The notes beneath the pieces were generated by a model that was not told the DNA's origin, made no database searches, and saw only the letters and a program-made list of their open reading frames with translations. Positions 15,430 to 23,397 of a DNA stretch of 64,000 nt are shown piece by piece; the stretch's first letter is position 1; each line of letters opens with the position of its first letter. The position numbers and the translations under genes are program-made. This DNA comes from Streptomyces chryseus (lineage in GTDB: Bacteria; Actinomycetota; Actinomycetes; Streptomycetales; Streptomycetaceae). The stretch is taken from contig NZ_BMVO01000003.1 in NCBI RefSeq assembly GCF_014650755.1, positions 310,001 through 374,000 on the forward strand. Reading direction: 5' to 3'.

Positions 15430-16146
15430 ATGACCGCACAGGCCACCTACGTCCGCACCGCCGACGTCGCCCTGGACGAGCTGACCCCGTTCCCCGGCAA
15501 CGCCAAACGGGGCAACGTCGACACCATCCTGGAAAGCCTCCGCAGGAACGGGCAGTACCGCTCCCTGGTCGTGCGGGAGATCCCCGACGGCCCGCTGATC
15601 GTCCTCGCCGGCAACCACACCATGCAGGCCCTCGGCGCGCACGGCGCCGGCGACTGCGGCAAGACCGTCAAGACCAGCAACGGCACCGGGCCGTGCGGCA
15701 TTTGCCAGAACGACCCGTCATGGCAGCCCGGCGCCCGCTGCGAGATCGTCCAGTGCGACGAGGACACCGCCCGCCGCATCAACATCGTGGACAACCGCGC
15801 CGCCGACCTGGGCGGCTACGACTACGAGGCCCTGTCCGAACTCCTCGCCGGCCTGGACGACCTGGACGGCACCGGCTACACCCCGCGCGACGTCGAGGAC
15901 ATCACCGCCCTGCTCACCGCACCCCCGGACGAGGTCACCGAACTCTCCGACCACCACGGCGAGCCCAACGAAGACATCTTCCGCCCCAAGATCAGCATGA
16001 CCGTGGACGCGGAGACCTTCGACCGGTGGCGCCTCGCGCTGGACGCCCACCCCGGCAAGGACGACGAGGCCAAGCTCGACGGCCTGCTGGACGAGATCGA
16101 GCGCACCCGTGCCGCGGCCGCCACAGCAGCGGAGGCGGGGGCGTGA
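15430..16146 (+). CDS. ParB-like protein 3 of the modification cluster
   Basis: The ATG at 15430 follows GGAAAGAG. The 238-residue protein is the third paralogue. It has LDELTPFPGNAKRGNV, YRSLVV, VLAGNHTMQAL, the cysteine set CGIC then RCEIVQC, and INIVDNRAADLGGYDYEAL. The C-terminal third is a separate helical domain (FRPKISMTVDAETFDRW). It overlaps the DpdA-like gene by 4 bp (GTGA), which makes it the closest translational partner of that enzyme. The three copies differ mainly in their C-termini, as if each serves a different contact. Confidence 0.82.
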   Translation: MTAQATYVRTADVALDELTPFPGNAKRGNVDTILESLRRNGQYRSLVVREIPDGPLIVLAGNHTMQALGAHGAGDCGKTVKTSNGTGPCGICQNDPSWQPGARCEIVQCDEDTARRINIVDNRAADLGGYDYEALSELLAGLDDLDGTGYTPRDVEDITALLTAPPDEVTELSDHHGEPNEDIFRPKISMTVDAETFDRWRLALDAHPGKDDEAKLDGLLDEIERTRAAAATAAEAGA

Positions 16147-17078
16147 GCGTCCACCTCGGCGGCCTGGACCAGGACTTCAAGGCCCTGACCTCCTTCGCGT
16201 TCTGGCGCACGAAGGACATGCGCGACTTCACCAACAAGCTGGCCACCCCGGTCAACATGATCTTCGGGGACTCCGGCGCCCACTCCGCGCGCACCATGGG
16301 CATCCACCTGACCCTGGAGGACTACGCCGCCTGGTGCCAGAAGTGGGACACCCAACTCACCCTGTACGCCAACCTGGACGTCATCGGCGGCCCGGAGGCC
16401 ACGTGGCGAAACCAGAAGGAACTGGAGCTCGTCCACGGCCTGGAGCCCATCCCCGTCTTCCACACCGGCGACCCATGGGAGTGGCTGGAGCGCTACCTGG
16501 ACGAGGGCTACACCTACATCGCCCTCGGCAAGCTCCTGGGCAACCCCGTCAACGAGGTCCTGCCGTGGATCGCGAAAGCCTTCAAGATCGCTGACGGCCG
16601 GGCGGTCTTCCACGGCTTCGGCATGACCGTGTGGCGCGCGCTGCGGGAGTTCCCGTTCTACAGCGTGGACTCCTCCACCTGGGGCTCCGGCTTCCGCTTC
16701 GGCGTGATCAAGCTGTTCGACCCGGCCAACGGCTCCTGGACCAACCTGATGATGCGCGACCGGGACGCCCTGCTCAAACACCGGGAGCTGGTCCGCGCCC
16801 ACCACATCAGCCCGATGAGCCTCGCCACCCGGGCCACCTACAACCGCACCGACGCCACCGTGCTCGCGGCCGTCGCGTGGCGCCGCGCGGAGGAGTACAT
16901 CCGCGCCCGCCACGGCCCCATCACCATCCCGCCCGGACCCCACAACCCCGTCACCCGGGGCGGCCCCCGGCAGGCACCCCCCGGCCTCCACCTGTACCTC
17001 GCGGAGGCCACCACCACGAATCTCTACCGAGCCGCGGCCGGCATCCAGGCCGCCCGACAGGAGGCCAGCACCTCATGA
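16143..17078 (+). CDS. dpdA: DpdA-like DNA 7-deazaguanine transglycosylase
   Basis: The GTG at 16143 overlaps the third ParB-like gene. The 311-residue product shows the TGT/DpdA TIM-barrel pattern. FGDSGAHS (residues 41-48) has Asp43 at the substrate-binding DSGG position. LDVIGG (78-83) has Asp79, HGFG (157-160) matches the usual glycine-rich strand end, and SVDSSTW (174-180) has Asp176 at the expected nucleophile position. The family exchanges guanine for a 7-deazaguanine base; TGT acts on tRNA and DpdA on DNA. It lacks the C-terminal zinc cysteines of bacterial TGT. The neighbouring queD, queE and folE supply the base, so the target is almost certainly phage DNA. Confidence 0.8.
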   Translation: MSVHLGGLDQDFKALTSFAFWRTKDMRDFTNKLATPVNMIFGDSGAHSARTMGIHLTLEDYAAWCQKWDTQLTLYANLDVIGGPEATWRNQKELELVHGLEPIPVFHTGDPWEWLERYLDEGYTYIALGKLLGNPVNEVLPWIAKAFKIADGRAVFHGFGMTVWRALREFPFYSVDSSTWGSGFRFGVIKLFDPANGSWTNLMMRDRDALLKHRELVRAHHISPMSLATRATYNRTDATVLAAVAWRRAEEYIRARHGPITIPPGPHNPVTRGGPRQAPPGLHLYLAEATTTNLYRAAAGIQAARQEASTS

Positions 17079-17521
17079 CCGACACCCCCACCACCCCGCC
17101 GCCTGTCGACGGGCCGGCCCTCATCCGCACCGTGGACGTCGGCCCCTTCGCCATCTACTTCACCAACGTCAACAAGGCCATGGGACTGCGCGCCCACTCC
17201 CACACCGGCGCCGTCACCGTCGTCTACGACACCGTCGGCCGCCACGGCTACCCCTCCTTCGCGACCACGAACGCCGCCCTGGAGGCCCGGATCCACCAGC
17301 TGACCCGCCGGGTGTTCAAGGACGCCACCAACGAGGACATCGCCGACCGCCTGTTCGCCCACCTGGACGGCTACGTGGACCCGGAGTGGGAGCCCTGGGG
17401 CGGCCAGTACCGGCTGCGCGCCATCCACCTGGACGTCATCGGCGTCCACGACGACATCGGCCACGACAACTCCACCACCCGCTACACCGTCGCCCGCCCG
17501 CACGAGCAGGGAGCCCTGTGA
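17075..17521 (+). CDS. Unknown protein in the deazaguanine operon
   Basis: The ATG at 17075 overlaps the dpdA-like stop (ATGA) and follows CAGGAGG. Its own stop overlaps the queD start. The 148-residue product has a beta-rich N-terminal half (VGPFAIYFTNVNKAMGLR, then TVVYDTV) and a helical middle (LEARIHQLTRRVFKD). A C-terminal strand with HLDVIGVHDDIGHDN follows. Several His/Asp residues near the end could bind metal, but no family is recognised. Tight coupling to both dpdA and queD makes it a strong candidate for an accessory step of base synthesis or transfer. Confidence 0.75.
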   Translation: MTDTPTTPPPVDGPALIRTVDVGPFAIYFTNVNKAMGLRAHSHTGAVTVVYDTVGRHGYPSFATTNAALEARIHQLTRRVFKDATNEDIADRLFAHLDGYVDPEWEPWGGQYRLRAIHLDVIGVHDDIGHDNSTTRYTVARPHEQGAL

Positions 17522-17949
17522 TGACGCACTCCGTGACCGTCCGCCACAACTTCGAGACCGGCCACCGCCTCCCGCACCTGCCCGGGAAGTGCCAGAGCCT
17601 CCACGGCCACTCCTGGTGGGCCGAGGTCACCGCCGAGGCGCCCGCCCTTGCCGGCGGCCTGGTCGTGGAATTCGGCCCGTTCAAGCAGCAGCTCCGCCGC
17701 TGGATCGACCAGCACCTCGACCACGGCCTCATGCTCGGCCCGGAGGACCCGATGCTGCCCGTGCTCCAGCAGTACGGCATGAAGATCCACCAGGTCCCCG
17801 GCTGGCCCACCGTCGAGAACGTCGCCAGCCTCCTCGCCCGCGTCGCCGAGGACGCCCTTCTGGACCTCGTCCGTGCCCCCGGCGCCCGCGTCACCCGCGT
17901 CAAGATCAGCGAGACACATGTCAACGCCGCTACCTGGACGGCGCCGTGA
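17521..17949 (+). CDS. queD: 6-carboxy-5,6,7,8-tetrahydropterin synthase
   Basis: The ATG at 17521 overlaps the previous stop. The 142-residue protein is normal length for QueD. It carries the zinc histidines H15 (FETGHRL), H28 and H30 (LHGH) and the catalytic C24 in KCQSLHGH. It also has the LDHG segment (66-69), PTVEN (96-100) and the C-terminal SETH. It converts 7,8-dihydroneopterin triphosphate to 6-carboxytetrahydropterin, the second step of 7-deazaguanine synthesis, in the cytoplasm. It overlaps queE by 4 bp. Confidence 0.92.
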   Translation: MTHSVTVRHNFETGHRLPHLPGKCQSLHGHSWWAEVTAEAPALAGGLVVEFGPFKQQLRRWIDQHLDHGLMLGPEDPMLPVLQQYGMKIHQVPGWPTVENVASLLARVAEDALLDLVRAPGARVTRVKISETHVNAATWTAP

Positions 17950-18677
17950 GCACCACGACCGTGACCGTGAGCCTCTCGGACACCCTCGTCGTCCGGGAGG
18001 TGTTCGGCCCCACCGTTCAGGGCGAAGGCCCATCCACCGGCCGCCGCTGCGCGTTCATCCGCCTCGGCGGCTGCAACCTCACCTGCCACTGGTGCGACAC
18101 CCCCGAGACCTGGGACGCCTCCCGCTTCGACCTCCGCGCCACCCTCACCCGCCGGACCGTCGAACAGATCGTCACACGAGCCCTGGACGGCGAGCCGGGC
18201 ATGGTCGTCATCACGGGCGGGGAGCCCCTGCTCCACCAGCAACAAGACGGGTGGCTCTCCCTGCTGGCCGCCCTCACGTTCGCCGGCACGGAGGTGGAGG
18301 TCGAGACCAACGGCACCCAGACCCCCACCGAGCCCACCGCCCGGCTCGTCACCCGCTTCAACGTGTCCCCGAAGCTCGCCCACGCCGGCGACCCGGCCGC
18401 CAAGCGCATCCGCCCCGAGGCCCTGCGCGCCCTCCACGCCACCGGGAAGGCCGCGTTCAAGTTCGTCTGCCAGGGCCCGGACGACCTCCGCGAGGTCCAG
18501 GACTTCACCACCGCCCACGCCCTCGACCCCGCCCGAGTGTGGGTCATGCCCGAAGGCACCGACACCCCCACCCTGTGCGCCCGCCTGGCCGAGATCGCAG
18601 ACCCGGCCATCGCCGCCGGCTTCAACATCACCACCCGCCTCCACGTGCACGCGTGGGGCGACGAGAAGGGACACTGA
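17946..18677 (+). CDS. queE: 7-carboxy-7-deazaguanine synthase
   Basis: The GTG at 17946 overlaps the queD stop. The 243-residue radical SAM enzyme has the substrate loop GPTVQGEGPSTG (21-32). The iron-sulfur cysteines are C43, C47 and C50 (CNLTCHWC, a CX3CX2C cluster). ITGGEPLL (89-96) and VETNGT (119-124) follow. It forms 7-carboxy-7-deazaguanine from carboxytetrahydropterin with S-adenosylmethionine and Mg2+. No QueC gene follows, so this may be the last free intermediate that the element makes by itself. Confidence 0.92.
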   Translation: MSTTTVTVSLSDTLVVREVFGPTVQGEGPSTGRRCAFIRLGGCNLTCHWCDTPETWDASRFDLRATLTRRTVEQIVTRALDGEPGMVVITGGEPLLHQQQDGWLSLLAALTFAGTEVEVETNGTQTPTEPTARLVTRFNVSPKLAHAGDPAAKRIRPEALRALHATGKAAFKFVCQGPDDLREVQDFTTAHALDPARVWVMPEGTDTPTLCARLAEIADPAIAAGFNITTRLHVHAWGDEKGH

Positions 18678-18679
18678 TC

Positions 18680-19288
18680 ATGACCGCCACCACCACCGCC
18701 GAGCTGTACGCGGGCAACCCCGCCGTGGCCCGCGCCGCGTACGTCGACGGCGTCCGCGCCTGGCTCGCCGGCCGCGGCCTCGACCCGGACAGCCCCGCCC
18801 TCGTGGACACCCCGGCCCGCATCCTGCGCGCCCTGGAGGAGATGACCGCCGGCTACGACGAGGACCCGGCCGTCCACCTCGCCCGCACCTTCCCCGTGGA
18901 CCACGACGGCGGCCCCATCGTCGTCACCGGAGTGCCGTTCACCAGCCTCTGTGAGCACCACATGCTGGTGTTCACCGGGCACGCGGACATCGCGTACCAG
19001 CCCCGCCCCGGCGACCCCGTGGCCGGCCTGTCCAAGCTCCCGCGCGTCCTGGACGTCTACGCCCGACGCCTCCAGACACAGGAACAGCTCACCCAGCAGG
19101 TCACCACCGCCCTGGACAGCCACCTGTCCCCGGCCGGAGCCGCGTGCATCATCCGCTCCGAACACGGCTGCCTGTCCACCCGAGGCGCCCGCAAGCCCGG
19201 CTCCGTCATGGTCACGGCCTCCTACACCGGCGTCTTCCGTGACGACCCCGCCGCGCGCGACGAGCTCCACCGCCTCATGGCCCGCTGA
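18680..19288 (+). CDS. folE: GTP cyclohydrolase I
   Basis: The ATG at 18680 lies 2 bp after queE. The 202-residue protein has all FolE signatures: TSLCEHHML (zinc ligands C91 and H94), GLSKLPR (116-122), RLQTQEQLT (130-138) and EHGCLSTRG (zinc ligand C164). It turns GTP into 7,8-dihydroneopterin triphosphate and supplies QueD. A phage copy raises flux beyond what host folate synthesis provides. It is the last gene of the modification operon; the terminase genes start 48 bp later. Confidence 0.92.
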   Translation: MTATTTAELYAGNPAVARAAYVDGVRAWLAGRGLDPDSPALVDTPARILRALEEMTAGYDEDPAVHLARTFPVDHDGGPIVVTGVPFTSLCEHHMLVFTGHADIAYQPRPGDPVAGLSKLPRVLDVYARRLQTQEQLTQQVTTALDSHLSPAGAACIIRSEHGCLSTRGARKPGSVMVTASYTGVFRDDPAARDELHRLMAR

Positions 19289-19299
19289 CCGGGCGGACG

Positions 19300-19324
19300 T
19301 GCGAACCAATAGCGACATGCGAAC
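19300..19324 (+). promoter_or_regulatory. Possible control site before terS
   Basis: TGCGAAC occurs twice (19300 and 19318), 18 bp apart, around the AT-rich CAATAGCGACAT. This is the only unusual sequence between folE and the terminase genes and could be a promoter or operator. Confidence 0.3.
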
Positions 19325-19336
19325 GGAGGTCACCCG

Positions 19337-19768
19337 GTGAGCGCCAGCAGAGCCAAACGCGCCCAAGTCGCGGAGCGCCGGAAGAACGCCATCCAGATGG
19401 TGCTCGCCGGCCTGGACTACGAGACGATCGCCGAACGCCTCGGGTACGCGTCCCGGGGCGCAGCGCACACGGACGTGGACCGGGCACTTCGGGCCAACCT
19501 CGCGGACCTCAAGACGGAGGCCGGGACGCTGCGGGAGGTCCAGGCACGCCGCTATCACCGGCTGTTGGCCGCCGTGTGGCCCAAGGCACTGAAAGGCGAC
19601 CTCAGGGCCGTGGAGACGGCCGCCAAGCTGACGGACCGGGTGGTCAAGCTGTACGGCCTCGCGGAGCCGGACAAGCTGGATCTAGACGTCACCGGGCAGG
19701 TCACCGCCGAGGACCTGATGGAGATCATCCGCAACGCCCCGGCGGACGACGCTGATGCTGACGCGTGA
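19337..19768 (+). CDS. Terminase small subunit
   Basis: The GTG at 19337 follows CGGAGGT. The 143-residue protein has an N-terminal helix-turn-helix (AIQMVLAGLDYETIAERLGYASRGAAHTDV as separate helices), typical of small terminases. A coiled-coil oligomerisation region and an acidic C-terminal tail (ADDADADA) follow. It should recognise the packaging site and recruit the large subunit. It overlaps terL by 14 bp. Confidence 0.82.
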   Translation: MSASRAKRAQVAERRKNAIQMVLAGLDYETIAERLGYASRGAAHTDVDRALRANLADLKTEAGTLREVQARRYHRLLAAVWPKALKGDLRAVETAAKLTDRVVKLYGLAEPDKLDLDVTGQVTAEDLMEIIRNAPADDADADA

Positions 19769-21395
19769 GGCCGAGGCCGCGTACCGGCAGCTCTCCCGCG
19801 CGGACCGCCTCCGGCTCGCGCGGGGGGCGCCGGCGGAGCTGCGCCCCCACCTGGCCGTGCTGGAGCGGCGCGTCCAGGCACAGGAGCGGTACATGTACCG
19901 CCCGGCGGTCTGGGCGCAGGAGGTCATCGACTGGCAGGGCGGGGACGGCATCACCGCCTACCAGGGCGACATCATGGAGGCCCTGGCCGAGTACCGTCGC
20001 GTCGCGGCACGCGGACCGCACGGCCTCGGCAAGACCGGCATGGCGAGCATGGTCGTGCTCTGGTTCGCGACCACGAGGGACGCGGCCGGGGTGGACTGGA
20101 AGGTCCTCACCACCGCGAGCGCGTGGCGTCACCTGTCCGTCTACCTATGGCCGGAGATCCACAAGTGGGCCCGCCGCATCCGGTGGGACGTCCTGGGCCG
20201 GCCGCCGTTCAACGACCTGACCGAGCTGCTGACCCAGAACCTCAAGCTGGAGCACGGCGCCGCGTCCCCGGTGGCCTCCAACAAGGCCGAGCTGATCGAG
20301 GGCGCGCACGCCGACAGCCTGCTGTACCTGATCGATGAGGCCAAGATCGTCCCGGACGCGACGTGGGACGCCATCGAGGGCGCGTTCTCCGGCGGACGGA
20401 TGGACGGCTTCCCGGAGGCCTTCGCCCTGGCCATCTCAACCCCCGGCCCCACCACGGGCCGGTTCTACGACATCCACCGGCGCGCCCCGGGACTCGAGGA
20501 CTGGTACACCCGGCACGTCACTCTCGCCGAAGCAGTCGCCGCCGGCCGTATCAGCGAGGACTGGGCCCGGCAGCGCGCCCGCCAGTGGGGCGAGGACTCC
20601 GCCCTGTACGCGAACCGCGTCCTGGGCGAGTTCCGCGCGGCGGACGAGGACAGCGTCATCCCGCTCGCCTGGCTGGAGGCCGCCGTCGAGCGCTGGCAGG
20701 CATGGGACGCGGCCGGACGCCCGGAAGTGGAGGGCCGGCGCATCCTCGGCGTGGACGTCGCCCGCTCTGGCGGTGACTCCACCGTGTTCGTCCACCGCCG
20801 CGGCCTCCTCGTCGCGGAGCTCGTCGCGTACGACCGGCAGGACACCATGCAGACCACCGCCCGCGTCCAGGCCGCCGTGGGCGACGAGGAGGCGACCGGC
20901 CTGGTGCCGGTGGTCGACTCCATCGGCGTCGGGGGCGGCGTGGTGGACCGCCTCCGCGAACTCGGCGTGCCCGTGCTGGCGTACACAGGCGCCGCGAAGA
21001 CCAAGCAGCGCACCAGGGACGGGGAGTGGGGGTTCACCAACGTACGGTCCGCCGCGTACTGGCGGATGCGGGAACTCCTCGACCCCGCGTTCGGCGCGGA
21101 GCTGATGCTGCCGCCGGACGACCTGCTGCTGTCCGACCTCACCACCCCCACGTGGGACGTGACCACGGGCGTGCCGCCGAAGATCCAGGTGGAGCGGAAG
21201 GAGGACGTCGTCGCGCGCCTGGGCCGCTCCCCGGACCGGGGTGACGCCGTGGTCATGTCCTTCTGGGCGGAAAACCTCGCCTACTCCACGATCCAGTCCC
21301 CGGCGCAGCGCACCGCCCGTCCGACAGCCGCGGCCTCCCGGTACGGGCGCAGCTTCGGCAGCGGAGGTCCCTCCCGTACGGGCGGGCGCCGGTGA
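19755..21395 (+). CDS. Terminase large subunit
   Basis: The ATG at 19755 overlaps the small subunit gene. The 546-residue protein has a Walker A motif GPHGLGKT (87-94), a Walker B LLYLIDEA (189-196) and an RNase H-like nuclease domain. That domain has D334 (GVDVARSGGDS), D388 (VVDSIG) and D497 (DRGDAVVM). These are the ATPase that drives DNA into the prohead and the metal-dependent nuclease that cuts the genome. The C-terminal 40 residues are Ser/Arg/Gly-rich. The size is normal for a siphovirus terminase. Confidence 0.9.
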   Translation: MLTREAEAAYRQLSRADRLRLARGAPAELRPHLAVLERRVQAQERYMYRPAVWAQEVIDWQGGDGITAYQGDIMEALAEYRRVAARGPHGLGKTGMASMVVLWFATTRDAAGVDWKVLTTASAWRHLSVYLWPEIHKWARRIRWDVLGRPPFNDLTELLTQNLKLEHGAASPVASNKAELIEGAHADSLLYLIDEAKIVPDATWDAIEGAFSGGRMDGFPEAFALAISTPGPTTGRFYDIHRRAPGLEDWYTRHVTLAEAVAAGRISEDWARQRARQWGEDSALYANRVLGEFRAADEDSVIPLAWLEAAVERWQAWDAAGRPEVEGRRILGVDVARSGGDSTVFVHRRGLLVAELVAYDRQDTMQTTARVQAAVGDEEATGLVPVVDSIGVGGGVVDRLRELGVPVLAYTGAAKTKQRTRDGEWGFTNVRSAAYWRMRELLDPAFGAELMLPPDDLLLSDLTTPTWDVTTGVPPKIQVERKEDVVARLGRSPDRGDAVVMSFWAENLAYSTIQSPAQRTARPTAAASRYGRSFGSGGPSRTGGRR

Positions 21396-21416
21396 GCAGC
21401 CGCCGCCCGACAGCGG

Positions 21417-21662
21417 CTAGAGCTTGGCGACCCACCCGGCGACCGGGGGCCGCTCCCCGGCGGACAGGGCATACCCGATGACGTCGCCGAGCTGCTCGGC
21501 GTCCTCGTGCCGCCCGTCCTCTTCGAGCTGCGTGGACAGCATCCCGAGTGCCGGCACCGTGTCTGCCTCGATCTCGCCCGTCGCGTACAGCCGGGAGATC
21601 GGGCCGCCGTCTCGGTGCTGCTTCAGGATCGTGCGCACATGGTCGTCCGTCAGATCACTCAT
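21417..21662 (-). CDS. Small acidic hypothetical protein, leaderless
   Basis: The ATG on the minus strand at 21662 has no ribosome-binding site. A TAGCCT -10-like box lies about 8 bp upstream, so the mRNA probably starts at the ATG. The 81-residue product (MSDLTDDHVRTILKQHRDGG) is acidic and helical. It is convergent with terL, from which it is separated by 21 bp. It belongs to a small group of minus-strand genes inserted between terminase and portal. Function unknown. Confidence 0.68.
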   Translation of the reverse strand: MSDLTDDHVRTILKQHRDGGPISRLYATGEIEADTVPALGMLSTQLEEDGRHEDAEQLGDVIGYALSAGERPPVAGWVAKL

Positions 21663-21920
21663 GCCGTCAGGCTAGGGGGCGGTAGACGGCGCTGTCTGGG
21701 GATCGAGGGAGCACCGGACCACCTCGGTCGGCAGGCTTTTCCGGCAGATAGGTGAAAGGTCATGGCGTCTGGGTGAAATCTGCTCGGGCTGTGCACGCGC
21801 CTGCGTTCACGGGACGTGACACTCACCGGCAGGGCCCGTTGATCATCACTGCACAGTGAGTTCGCCCGCCCCGCAATTCCTGTGGCTGGTAGACAGTCCC
21901 GAGCCGGAGGTAGACCGCCC
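21663..21920. promoter_or_regulatory. Divergent control region of the XRE island
   Basis: These 258 bp separate a minus-strand gene from a plus-strand regulator and hold no ORF. Visible signals are a TAGCCT box for the minus gene, the dyad CACTGCACAGTG near 21849 (a possible operator) and a TAGACA box near 21893, 28 bp before the regulator start. Confidence 0.45.
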
Positions 21921-22787
21921 GTGGCGGCGAACGGAAACCCGACCGTCAGACGACGCCGGCTGGGCGCGGAGCTGCGTCGGCTCCGCCTGGCCCGTGGCCT
22001 GACCAGTACGCAGGTAGCCGAACGTCTGTTGATCTCGCAGCCCAAGATCAGCCACTTGGAGAACGGCCGCCGCGCCATCAAGCCCCGTGATGTGCGGGAC
22101 CTGTGTGCCCTCTACGGAGTCGCAGACCCGCAGGTCATCGACTCGTTGATGCGGATGGCCACGGAAGCGGACCGGCAGGGCTGGTGGGTGGCCTGCGGCG
22201 AGGTCCCCTACGCCGTCTACATCGGCCTGGAGACGGCAGCCTCCTCGATCCGCTCCTATGAGCCCCTTGTGATCCCGGGCCTGCTGCAAACGCCCGCCTA
22301 CGCGGCGGCGGTCGTCGCGGAAACGATCCCACTGGCCACGGCCGAACAGATCGCCGTGCGCCGTGAGGTCCGGCTGCGTCGTCATTCCCGGGCCCACCAC
22401 CCGGCCCGGCGGTTGCGCCTTTGGGTGGTACTGGATGAATCCGCCCTGCGCCGCGTGGTCGGCAGCCCGCAGATCATGCGCGAACAGCTTGAGTTCCTGA
22501 ACCGCATCGGCGCGCAGCCGCACATCACCGTGCAGGCCGTCCCGCACAGCGTGGGAGCCCATCCGGGCGTCTCGGGACAGTTCTCCATCCTCGACTTCCC
22601 GGACGCCGCTACGGGGACGGTGTATCTGGAGAGGTTCACCAGCGACCTCTACCTGGAGAAACGATCCGACGTGCAGCCCTACAGCGTCATGTTCGACCAC
22701 CTTCAGGCGCGGGCCCTGGACCCGCAGCGCACCCGCCAGTTCATCACCCGCGTTGCTGAGGAGCTGCTGGCAGCCGGGTCGCCGTAG
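21921..22787 (+). CDS. XRE-family regulator with DUF5753-like sensor domain
   Basis: The GTG at 21921 is chosen over the ATG at 21882 because GGAGGT lies 9 bp upstream and family members start at about this point. Residues 12-70 form an XRE helix-turn-helix (ELRRLRLARGLTSTQVAERL, then SQPKISHLENGRR). Residues 95-275 match the DUF5753/Scr1-type domain, with EPLVIPGLLQTPAYA, LDESALRR and HPGVSGQFSILDF. Such proteins are common Streptomyces regulators, often paired with a DUF397 protein, which I do not see here. It may repress the lytic genes or the small minus-strand genes. Confidence 0.82.
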   Translation: MAANGNPTVRRRRLGAELRRLRLARGLTSTQVAERLLISQPKISHLENGRRAIKPRDVRDLCALYGVADPQVIDSLMRMATEADRQGWWVACGEVPYAVYIGLETAASSIRSYEPLVIPGLLQTPAYAAAVVAETIPLATAEQIAVRREVRLRRHSRAHHPARRLRLWVVLDESALRRVVGSPQIMREQLEFLNRIGAQPHITVQAVPHSVGAHPGVSGQFSILDFPDAATGTVYLERFTSDLYLEKRSDVQPYSVMFDHLQARALDPQRTRQFITRVAEELLAAGSP

Positions 22788-22818
22788 GGTCGGCCGTGAT
22801 CGCGCACCGGCACGCAGG

Positions 22819-23067
22819 TTACTGCGGCCGGTACAACCGCTCGCGCAGGTACAGCAGGGCCGCAGTGTCCGCAACGGCGGCCAGATCGGCCAGTAGGGTG
22901 CGGATGACCGCGTCGTCGCCATCGCGCACCGCCTGCACGATCTGCTCGACCATCCCGCGCACGGACGGATCAACGCCCGCCGGGCCGGCCGGGGCCCAAC
23001 CAAGGCCGGCCGGTCCGGCAGGCTCGCCGGAGCGGGCGCCCGCCGGGGTGCCTGGCGCTTCCCTCAT
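22819..23067 (-). CDS. Small hypothetical protein, 82 aa
   Basis: The minus-strand ATG at 23067 follows AGGGG. The product has a Gly/Pro/Ala-rich N-terminal 40 residues, then a helical domain (MVEQIVQAVRDGDDAVIRTLL, then VADTAALLYLRERLY). It is convergent with the XRE regulator and may be functionally linked with it. No known domain is recognised. Confidence 0.6.
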   Translation of the reverse strand: MREAPGTPAGARSGEPAGPAGLGWAPAGPAGVDPSVRGMVEQIVQAVRDGDDAVIRTLLADLAAVADTAALLYLRERLYRPQ

Positions 23068-23192
23068 GTCATCCCCTAACGGGTCACCTCCGCGCAGGTT
23101 ACGAGTGTGGGGTTGGGATTCGATGGTGGCCGCCCCGGGGCCAGGGTTCCGCTCCGCCGGTGCACACCAGGGGGGACCTGGGTCCCAGCGGG

Positions 23193-23351
23193 CTAGGACT
23201 CCTCGGCCAGCAGCTCCGCCGGCACGAACACCACGCCCACCAAAGGGAACGAGGGGCCGGGGCCGTAGGCGATGCCCTCCCGGCCCTCGGTCGTGTCCAG
23301 CTCCACGAGCCGCAACGGCTCCTCGTCGCCCGGCTCCGGGTGATCAGCCAT
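23193..23351 (-). CDS. Small hypothetical protein, 52 aa, leaderless
   Basis: Translating the minus strand from the ATG at 23351 gives MADHPEPGDEEPLRLVEL and ends with VPAELLAEES. A TACCGT -10-like box lies about 6 bp upstream and there is no ribosome-binding site, which suggests a leaderless transcript. The product is acidic with a beta-hairpin-like centre (GIAYGPGPSFPLVGVVFV). Its codon pattern and control signal resemble its minus-strand neighbours. Function unknown. Confidence 0.6.
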   Translation of the reverse strand: MADHPEPGDEEPLRLVELDTTEGREGIAYGPGPSFPLVGVVFVPAELLAEES

Positions 23352-23397
23352 GCATCCACGGTAGTGCGCTGGCCCTGGCCCGGCAGGGGCTTTCCGC

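Noticed and set aside
12721..16146. Plasmid partition (ParABS) role for the ParB-like genes
   Set aside because: There is no ParA ATPase and no HTH DNA-binding domain in the proteins, and they are coupled to the deazaguanine genes.
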